43,735 nt of DNA, taken from the NCBI GenBank assembly GCA_017541805.1, contig JAFXYK010000046.1, positions 1 to 43,735 on the forward strand, in the 5' to 3' direction. Numbering within the stretch: the stretch's first letter is position 1; each line of letters begins with the position of its first letter. Made by a program: the position numbers and the translations under genes. Below, piece by piece: positions 30,389 through 37,774 of the stretch. The notes under the pieces were generated by a model. The model saw only the letters and a program-made list of their open reading frames with translations. It made no database searches and was not told where the DNA came from. Source of the DNA: Paludibacteraceae bacterium. Its GTDB lineage: Bacteria > Bacteroidota > Bacteroidia > Bacteroidales > Paludibacteraceae.

Positions 30389-32233
30389 TTACTCTACTGT
30401 TACTGATTTTGCTAAATTACGGGGTTGATCGACGTCACAGCCCTTGGCAACCGCTATGTGATAGGCGAGCAGTTGCAGCGGAATGACGGTGAGCAGCGGT
30501 GTGAGGCACTCTTCGGTTGCCGGCACTTCGATGCAATGATCTGCGATCTTACGCACCTGTTCATCTCCTTCGGTGACTACGGCGATCACTTGTCCTTGCC
30601 GTGCTTTGATCTCCTGAATGTTACTTACAATCTTTTCATAAATAGCGCATCGAGGTGCTACTACCACTACCGGCATCTCTTCGGATATCAAGGCAATCGG
30701 TCCATGCTTCATCTCGGCAGCCGGATAGCCTTCCGCATGGATATATGATATCTCTTTGAGTTTGAGTGCTCCTTCGAGTGCTACCGGGAAATTATATCCG
30801 CGTCCGAGATAGATGAAGTTCTGCGTATCGGTGAACGAATGCGCCAATTCCGCAATACGTTGATTTTGCTGTAAGACTTGTGCTATTTTTTGCGGGATTT
30901 GACCTAATTCCTGCACTAAATGTTCAAACTGCGTCTGACTGACCGTACCTTTCTCCCGACCGATACAGAGAGCTAACATCGTGAGGGCGGTTACTTGGGC
31001 CGTAAAGGCTTTCGTAGAAGCGACTCCTATCTCGGGTCCCACATGCGTATAACAACCACTATCGCTCAGACGAGGAATAGAAGCACCGACCACATTGCAT
31101 ATCGAGAAGATGAACGCCCCTTTCTCTTTCGCCAACTGGATGGCGGCGAGTGTATCGGCGGTCTCTCCGGACTGCGAGATAGCGATCACCACATCATCTT
31201 TGTTGATCACCGGCTTGCGATAGCGGAATTCAGACGAGTACTCCACTTCAACCGGAATCTGCGCATATTCCTCGATGGCATACATGGCGATGAGGCCGGC
31301 ATGCCAGGAAGTACCACAAGCCGTGATGATGATGCGCTTGGCATTGAGAAAACGGTCCTTATTATCGATGAATCCGGAGAGCGCGATGTTATCCTGCTGC
31401 ACGTTCACGCGGCCACGCATGGAGTCCGTCAGCGTACGCGGCTGCTCGAAGATCTCCTTGAGCATGAAATGCGGGTAACCACCCTTCTCAAGTTGCGAGA
31501 GGGATAACTCTAAGCGCTTAATTTCAGGGGTCTTAGCGACGTTATTAATGGTTGTGATATCCACTTTCTCGCCTAACCGCAATGCCACGATCTCTTCGTC
31601 CTCCACATAGATGACCTGGTCCGTATATTCGACGATCGGCGTAGCGTCAGAAGCCAAGAAATACTCGTCTTTGCCGATACCTACTACCAGCGGCGAGCCC
31701 TTGCGCGCAGCAATAAGCGTATCCGGATGTTCCTTATCGAGAATAGCTATTGCATACGCTCCAACCACCTGTTGCAACGCTAACTGTACCGCCGTCTTGA
31801 GATCGACGTGGCGGTTGACCTGAGTGTATTCCACCAATTGTACAAGCACTTCGGTGTCGGTGTCAGACTTGAAAGTATACCCCTGCTCCATCAGACCGGC
31901 TTTGAGCACGGCGTAGTTCTCGATAATACCATTATGAATGATCGCCAGCCGCTCGGACTCCGAGTAATGAGGGTGCGCATTCACCGTGTTCGGTTCGCCA
32001 TGCGTAGCCCACCGCGTGTGCGCGATACCTATATTACCGCACGTATCTTTCTCTGCACAGAAGGCTTCGAGTTCAGCTACTTTGCCTTTGGCTTTATAGA
32101 CATTGAGTTGTCCCTGCTCATTGATGAGTGCCACACCGGCGCTATCATAGCCGCGATACTCCAAACGATGCAATCCCTTAATCAATATCGGATATGCCTT
32201 GCGTTTTCCTATATATCCTACAATTCCACACAT
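30389..32233 (-). CDS. glmS: Glutamine-fructose-6-phosphate aminotransferase (isomerizing)
   Basis: A 614-aa enzyme making glucosamine-6-phosphate from fructose-6-phosphate and glutamine for peptidoglycan and LPS. The glutaminase domain starts with Met-Cys2-Gly-Ile (Cys2 nucleophile after Met removal) and includes GIAHTRWATHG and NGIIENY; two SIS isomerase domains follow (TACGTSWHAG, ISQSGETADT, GRGYNFPVALEGALKLKE split at about 482-499) and the C-terminus DQPRNLAKSVTVE is the invariant ending. It uses glutamine made by GlnN in the same operon. Confidence 0.97.
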   Translation of the reverse strand: MCGIVGYIGKRKAYPILIKGLHRLEYRGYDSAGVALINEQGQLNVYKAKGKVAELEAFCAEKDTCGNIGIAHTRWATHGEPNTVNAHPHYSESERLAIIHNGIIENYAVLKAGLMEQGYTFKSDTDTEVLVQLVEYTQVNRHVDLKTAVQLALQQVVGAYAIAILDKEHPDTLIAARKGSPLVVGIGKDEYFLASDATPIVEYTDQVIYVEDEEIVALRLGEKVDITTINNVAKTPEIKRLELSLSQLEKGGYPHFMLKEIFEQPRTLTDSMRGRVNVQQDNIALSGFIDNKDRFLNAKRIIITACGTSWHAGLIAMYAIEEYAQIPVEVEYSSEFRYRKPVINKDDVVIAISQSGETADTLAAIQLAKEKGAFIFSICNVVGASIPRLSDSGCYTHVGPEIGVASTKAFTAQVTALTMLALCIGREKGTVSQTQFEHLVQELGQIPQKIAQVLQQNQRIAELAHSFTDTQNFIYLGRGYNFPVALEGALKLKEISYIHAEGYPAAEMKHGPIALISEEMPVVVVAPRCAIYEKIVSNIQEIKARQGQVIAVVTEGDEQVRKIADHCIEVPATEECLTPLLTVIPLQLLAYHIAVAKGCDVDQPRNLAKSVTVE

Positions 32234-32244
32234 ATCATTGATTT

Positions 32245-33600
32245 TTATACCAAGCCTTGCTCAACCATTGAGTTAGCCACTTTCATGAAACCGGCGATAT
32301 TGGCTCCTTTGACGTAATTGATATATCCGTCTTCTTCCGTGCCGTATTGCAGACACGCTGCGTGGATATCCGCCATGATCGTACGAAGCCGCTGATCCAC
32401 TTCTTCTGCCGTCCATTTAAGGCGCATGCTGTTCTGACTCATCTCAAGACCGGAAGTAGCCACACCGCCGGCGTTGCTGGCTTTACCCGGGCTGTAAAGG
32501 ATCTTTGCTCCCTGGAAGATAGCAATTGCCTCCGGTGTAGAAGGCATGTTGGCTCCTTCCGTCACGCAGAAACAACCGTTCTTAATCAGGTTCTCTGCAT
32601 CCGCTTTCTCTATCTCATTCTGGGTAGCACACGGCATAGCTATGTCGCAGGGGATACGCCAAGGACGCTCACCGGCGAAATACTGTGCCTGCGGATACTT
32701 GGTGACATATTCTTTGATACGTCCACGGCGGATATTCTTCAGTTCGAAGACGAAATTCATCTTCTCTTCATTCAGTCCTTCGGGGTCATAGATAAAACCA
32801 TCCGAGTCACTGAGTGTCAGCACTTTAGCGCCGAGTCGCATAGCTTTTTGGGCAGCAAACTGCGCCACATTACCTGCGCCGGAGATACATACTTTCTTCC
32901 CTGCAAAACTCTCACCGCGGGTTGCCAGCATCGCTTCTGCGAAATAACAAGCACCATAGCCGGTTGCTTCGGGACGCATGAGGGATCCGCCCCATAGTTG
33001 TCCTTTGCCGGTCAACGTGCCTGTGAACTCATCCCGCAGGCGCTTGTACTGGCCGAACATAAAGCCTATCTCACGGCCTCCTACTCCGATATCTCCGGCA
33101 GGCACGTCGGTGTCTGCACCTATATGACGTTGCAGTTCGGTCATGAAACTCTGGCAGAAACGCATCACTTCGGCATCCGACTTACCGCGAGGCGAGAAAT
33201 CCGAGCCTCCTTTGGCACCGCCCATAGGCAGAGTTGTTAAAGCATTTTTAAAGGTCTGCTCGAAAGCAAGGAACTTCATGATACTCAGGTTCACACTCGC
33301 GTGGAAGCGGATACCGCCTTTGTACGGACCGATGGCAGAGTTCATCTGAACACGGAAACCGCGGTTGATCTGCACCTCGCCTTGGTCATCTACCCAAGGA
33401 ACACGGAACATGATCACCCGTTCAGGTTCTACCATGCGCTCTAATATCTTCTGTTCCCGCAGATAAGGGTACGCCATGATCATAGGCGCTACCGACTCCA
33501 CTACTTCGCCGACAGCCTGATGGAACTCCTGTTCCCCCGGATTTTTTCGAATGAGGTCCGCCATGAATGCGTCCACATATGTTTTCGTTTGCTTGTCCAT
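32245..33600 (-). CDS. gdhA: Glutamate dehydrogenase, NADP-type
   Basis: A 451-aa hexameric-type glutamate dehydrogenase, reversible amination of 2-oxoglutarate with ammonia. The family signature PMGGAKGGSDF (about 121-131) carries the catalytic Lys; KGGIRFH and SGAGNVAQFAAQK (NADP fold) are also present. The order suits an anabolic NADP(H) enzyme; cofactor use is inferred. It lies 6 bp after dapL. Confidence 0.95.
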   Translation of the reverse strand: MDKQTKTYVDAFMADLIRKNPGEQEFHQAVGEVVESVAPMIMAYPYLREQKILERMVEPERVIMFRVPWVDDQGEVQINRGFRVQMNSAIGPYKGGIRFHASVNLSIMKFLAFEQTFKNALTTLPMGGAKGGSDFSPRGKSDAEVMRFCQSFMTELQRHIGADTDVPAGDIGVGGREIGFMFGQYKRLRDEFTGTLTGKGQLWGGSLMRPEATGYGACYFAEAMLATRGESFAGKKVCISGAGNVAQFAAQKAMRLGAKVLTLSDSDGFIYDPEGLNEEKMNFVFELKNIRRGRIKEYVTKYPQAQYFAGERPWRIPCDIAMPCATQNEIEKADAENLIKNGCFCVTEGANMPSTPEAIAIFQGAKILYSPGKASNAGGVATSGLEMSQNSMRLKWTAEEVDQRLRTIMADIHAACLQYGTEEDGYINYVKGANIAGFMKVANSMVEQGLV

Positions 33601-33606
33601 AATATG

Positions 33607-34767
33607 TTATAGTTTTTGTATTCGTTGAATAGCTTCGATGCAGTCTTCCCGTTTAGAGAAGGCCGAGAAGCGTACGTATCCTTCACCTGCTGCTCCAAAA
33701 CCGGCACCTGGTGTACAAACCACCTGGTAGGTGCTGAGCAGGTAAGTAAAGAACGACCATGAGGTGTACCCTTTGGGTACACGGCACCATATATACGGTG
33801 CATGCACACCGCCATATACTTCGTATCCTAAAGCGCTTAGGCCTTTCATCAGCACTTGTGCCGTTTCCTGGTAATAAGCGATGTTGGCGCGAATGGCCGC
33901 CTTCCCTTCCTGTGTGTAGGAAGCCAGCGCGCCTCGCTGTGAGATATACGAGGTACCATTATATTTGGTGCATTGCCGTCTGAGCCACATCGCATGCAAG
34001 CCTGTTGCTTTCGGAACGATGGTATATCCGCAGCGCACGCCTGTAAAACCGGCTGTCTTACTGTAGCTGCGCACTTCGATCGCCACCTCTTGCGCTCCTT
34101 CTATCTCGTATATCGAATGCGGTATATCCGGAGACTGGATGAAGGCTTCGTAAGCCGAGTCGAAAATGATAATACTCTTGTGCGCCTGCGCATAGCGCAC
34201 CCACTCGGTCAGCTGATCGCGTGTCAAGACAGTGCCGATCGGGTTATTGGGATAACAAAGATAGATGATATCCGCGGATGTCTTCGGTAAATCCGGTACA
34301 AAATGATTCTCTGCCGTGCATGGCAGATACTCGATGGACCGACCTGCCATCATGCTGGTGTCCTCATATGCCGGATAGGCCGGATCTATAATAGCTACTT
34401 GGTTGTGTTGGTCAAAGAGTTCACTGAGGTTACCTAAATCGCTTCCTGCACCATCCGAGATAAACACCTCATCTATCGACAGTTGAATACCTCGCGGCGT
34501 ATAGTCATTATCCAAAATAGCTTGGCGAAGCCATGCATAACCGTTCTCCAGTCCGTATCCGCGGAAAGTATCGGGATGACCCATCTCTTCCACCGCACGA
34601 TGCATCGCTTCAACCACAGGAGCCGGTAGAGGACGCGTGATATCCCCTACTCCGAGACGTAATATCTTTGCCTCCGGATGTTCGGTTTGGAAAGCCTTGG
34701 TACGGTGCACTATCTCTGTGAAGAGGTAGCCGTCCTTCATCTGTTGCAGATACGTATTGGGTTGCAT
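33607..34767 (-). CDS. dapL: LL-diaminopimelate aminotransferase
   Basis: A 386-aa PLP fold-type I aminotransferase that makes LL-DAP directly from tetrahydrodipicolinate and glutamate. The N-terminus (YLFTEIVHRTKAF), GVGDITRPLP, GYGLENGYAWLRQAI, PNNPIGTVLT and the PLP lysine in SYSKTAGFTGVRCGYT agree with DapL of Bacteroidetes. It lies 3 bp after dapF and uses glutamate supplied by gdhA, next in line. Confidence 0.92.
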   Translation of the reverse strand: MQPNTYLQQMKDGYLFTEIVHRTKAFQTEHPEAKILRLGVGDITRPLPAPVVEAMHRAVEEMGHPDTFRGYGLENGYAWLRQAILDNDYTPRGIQLSIDEVFISDGAGSDLGNLSELFDQHNQVAIIDPAYPAYEDTSMMAGRSIEYLPCTAENHFVPDLPKTSADIIYLCYPNNPIGTVLTRDQLTEWVRYAQAHKSIIIFDSAYEAFIQSPDIPHSIYEIEGAQEVAIEVRSYSKTAGFTGVRCGYTIVPKATGLHAMWLRRQCTKYNGTSYISQRGALASYTQEGKAAIRANIAYYQETAQVLMKGLSALGYEVYGGVHAPYIWCRVPKGYTSWSFFTYLLSTYQVVCTPGAGFGAAGEGYVRFSAFSKREDCIEAIQRIQKL

Positions 34768-34770
34768 GGT

Positions 34771-35553
34771 TTAACTGTTTATCGTATATTCACCCCGAAA
34801 TACCTCGGTAGCCGGTCCGGTCATATAAACAGGTTTATCGGCACTCTCCTGACGAATCCTCAGATCTCCTCCGGGCAGGTGTACGGTCACCTCTTTATCT
34901 GCGAGACCGTGCCACATCGCCGCTACAGCGGCTGCGCAAGCACCTGTGCCGCAGGCGAGTGTCTCTCCGCTACCACGTTCTATGACACGTACATCCAATT
35001 CCTTTTTATTATCATGCACGCGCACGAACTCCACATTGGTGTTATTGGGCAATTGTGGTATCGCATCGCGGAAGAAGACGGCATGAGGGTTTCCCATATT
35101 AACCGAGGTATATCCGATCGAGTCTGCGCCGCATGGCAAGACCTCCGGACGAATCACCGGTATTCCCATGTTTACTGTCACCTGCTCCACAATTCCACTT
35201 GAGACCTGCAGGGCTAAGGTACGTATGCCGGCGAGTGTCTCTATCTCCATGGACAAATGGCGGCATATTCCGCTTTCATACAGGTATTTCGCTACGCATC
35301 GAATGGCATTGCCGCACATCTCTGCTTCGCTGCCATCGGCATTGAAGATACGCATGCGAGCATCCGCTTTTTTTGATGGCAGAATGAGCACCAGTCCGTC
35401 CGATCCAATGCCAAAATGACGATCTGAGACACTGCGTGCAAAGGCAGAAATAGCTGTTAATCCTAGACTTTGCCCGTGGTAATCAGGGAAGCAGTCTATA
35501 TAGACGTAGTCATTCCCCAGACCATGCATTTTGATGAAAGGTATCGTTTTCAT
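34771..35553 (-). CDS. dapF: Diaminopimelate epimerase
   Basis: A 260-aa cofactor-independent racemase converting LL-DAP to meso-DAP. The two catalytic cysteines are visible in EMCGNAIRC and ACGTGACAA; the N-terminus FIKMHGLGNDYVYID is canonical. Start codon overlaps the glnN stop by one base. Its product is the peptidoglycan cross-linking residue. Confidence 0.96.
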   Translation of the reverse strand: MKTIPFIKMHGLGNDYVYIDCFPDYHGQSLGLTAISAFARSVSDRHFGIGSDGLVLILPSKKADARMRIFNADGSEAEMCGNAIRCVAKYLYESGICRHLSMEIETLAGIRTLALQVSSGIVEQVTVNMGIPVIRPEVLPCGADSIGYTSVNMGNPHAVFFRDAIPQLPNNTNVEFVRVHDNKKELDVRVIERGSGETLACGTGACAAAVAAMWHGLADKEVTVHLPGGDLRIRQESADKPVYMTGPATEVFRGEYTINS

Positions 35554-37742
35554 TAGTGTACAAACAGCAGCTCTCTATATTTAGGCAACGTCCACATCTC
35601 ATCATCGACGATGAGTTCAAGAGCGTCGGCATGTTCACGAATGTCTGCCATGAGAGGCAGAACGGTATCATGATAAGCGATCGCTTTGCTCCGCTCGTCG
35701 GGTTGACGATTGGCTTTATGACGCGCTTCTGTCATCGCTTCTACCCCCTCGAGGATGGCACCGGAATGGTGCTCTATCTGACGGATGATGCTGTAATCCA
35801 TTTCATTGAGCGATGCGGTCTCATCCGCCGAGAAGACCTGTTTAACAGCCAGCACATTCTGCAGCAACATGGTCTGATAGCGCTTGGCGGCAGGGAGGAC
35901 ATGGTTGACCACAAGATCACCCATCACACGGCTCTCAATCTGCAGTTTCTTGACATAGGTTTCCCATTTCACTTCACTGCGACTCTGCAGTTCTGCTTCA
36001 CTAAGCACATTCGTGTATTGGAACATCTTGATGGATTCGGGTGCTATATATCGGTCGATCACAAGAGGGACAGAGGTCTCGCAATCCAAACCGCGCTTTG
36101 CGGCTTCTGCTTTCCATTCCTCGCTATAGCCGTTCCCATCAAAACGAATGGTCTTGCATGCTACGATATATTTCTTGATCACATCGAAGAGCACGCGCTC
36201 TTTGGCTTCCCCGTTCTCGATACGTTTATCCACCTCCTCGCGGAAGAGCATCAGTTGTTCAGCTACCGCAGCATTCAGGGCTAACATGGCTGCGCCACAG
36301 TTAGCACTCGATCCCACAGCGCGGAACTCAAAGCGGTTACCGGTGAAGGCAAAGGGCGAAGTACGGTTGCGATCGGTGTTATCCAATAAAATCTCAGGAA
36401 TGTTCGCCACACCAAGCTTCATCTCTTTCTTGGCATTGATGATGATGGCTTCTTCGGCTTTGGCATGCTCAAGTTTGTCGAGCACCTCGCTTATCTGCTT
36501 TCCCAAGAAGACAGAAATAATAGCCGGAGGTGCTTCGTTTGCTCCCAAACGATGCTCATTGGTGGCACTGACGATGGATGCTTTAAGCAGTCCATTGTGG
36601 CGCTGAACGGCCATGAGGACATTAACGAGGAAAGTGATGAACTGCAGGTTCTGATACGGGTTCTTACCAGGCGCCAGCAGGTTAACCCCTGTATTCGTCT
36701 GCAGCGACCAGTTACAGTGTTTACCGCTACCGTTCACACCTGCGTACGGTTTCTCATGCAGCAATACGCGGAAATGATGCTTCTCCGCCACGCGCTCCAT
36801 GATGGACATAACAAGCAGGTTATGATCATTGGCCAGGTTAACATCTTCAAAGATAGGTGCCATCTCGAATTGATTCGGGGCAACCTCATTATGACGGGTC
36901 TTAACGGGAATGCCGGCTTTGAGAGCCTCGTATTCCAGTTCCCGCATGAAAGCCAACACACGTGCCGGAATAGCTCCGAAGTAATGGTCCTCGAGCTGCT
37001 GCGACTTGGCGCTGTTATGGCCCATGAGCGTACGGCCGGTGAGCATCAGGTCCGGACGCGCGTTATAAAGTGCTTCATCTACCAGGAAATACTCTTGTTC
37101 CCAACCCAGATTTGCGTGTACGTGTTTGACTTGCTTGTCAAAATAACCGCACACCTCACGCGCCGCATGACAAAGAGCAGCTGTAGAACGAATCAGCGGT
37201 GTCTTATAATCGAGTGCTTCACCTGTGTAAGCCACAAAGACCGTCGGAATACAGAGGGTGTCTCCAATCAGAAAAACAGGACTGGATGGATCCCATGCCG
37301 AATAGCCACGTGCCTCAAAAGTATTGCGGATACCGCCCGAAGGGAAAGACGAAGCGTCCGGTTCCTGCTGATAAAGGCTGTCACCGCTAAACTCCTCCAG
37401 CAGTGCCCCACTCTTATCGAGTGTAAAAAAAGCGTCGTGCTTCTCAGCCGTGCCTCCTGTCAGCGGTTGGAACCAATGGGTAAAATGCGTAGCTCCACGT
37501 TCTATTGCCCATTTACGGATGCCGATAGCTACACTGCCGGCTATATCGCGATGGATCGTGCGACCGTTATCCACATCGTCCAAAAGCTGGTCCAACACCT
37601 CCTGCGCGATGTACTCTTTCATTCGCTCGCGAGTGAACACATCGCGCGCAAAATAGTCCTTCACTTTGCCTTCCGGCACTTCTACTGCCACAGGATTATG
37701 ACCAAATGCAGTTTTTAACGCTTCAAAACGAATATTTCCCAT
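35553..37742 (-). CDS. glnN: Glutamine synthetase type III
   Basis: A 729-aa ammonia-assimilating enzyme, the long GSIII type typical of Bacteroides and cyanobacteria. Visible motifs: GGTAEKHDAF (about 95-104), LGWEQEYFLVDE, the type III signature VAPNQFEMAPIFE, KPYAGVNGSGKHCNWS and ANEAPPAIISVFLG, plus RTSPFAFTGNRFEFRAVGSSAN. First gene of the nitrogen/DAP operon; promoter at 37795-37826 within the end of the upstream gene. Its product feeds GlmS. Confidence 0.97.
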   Translation of the reverse strand: MGNIRFEALKTAFGHNPVAVEVPEGKVKDYFARDVFTRERMKEYIAQEVLDQLLDDVDNGRTIHRDIAGSVAIGIRKWAIERGATHFTHWFQPLTGGTAEKHDAFFTLDKSGALLEEFSGDSLYQQEPDASSFPSGGIRNTFEARGYSAWDPSSPVFLIGDTLCIPTVFVAYTGEALDYKTPLIRSTAALCHAAREVCGYFDKQVKHVHANLGWEQEYFLVDEALYNARPDLMLTGRTLMGHNSAKSQQLEDHYFGAIPARVLAFMRELEYEALKAGIPVKTRHNEVAPNQFEMAPIFEDVNLANDHNLLVMSIMERVAEKHHFRVLLHEKPYAGVNGSGKHCNWSLQTNTGVNLLAPGKNPYQNLQFITFLVNVLMAVQRHNGLLKASIVSATNEHRLGANEAPPAIISVFLGKQISEVLDKLEHAKAEEAIIINAKKEMKLGVANIPEILLDNTDRNRTSPFAFTGNRFEFRAVGSSANCGAAMLALNAAVAEQLMLFREEVDKRIENGEAKERVLFDVIKKYIVACKTIRFDGNGYSEEWKAEAAKRGLDCETSVPLVIDRYIAPESIKMFQYTNVLSEAELQSRSEVKWETYVKKLQIESRVMGDLVVNHVLPAAKRYQTMLLQNVLAVKQVFSADETASLNEMDYSIIRQIEHHSGAILEGVEAMTEARHKANRQPDERSKAIAYHDTVLPLMADIREHADALELIVDDEMWTLPKYRELLFVH

Positions 37743-37774
37743 ACTTTTGACGTTGTTTTTCGTTTTTAATCAGA

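Noticed and set aside
36465..37718. 417-codon plus-strand frame antisense to glnN
   Set aside because: Shadow of a conserved gene with codon bias that removes antisense stops; no start context or family.
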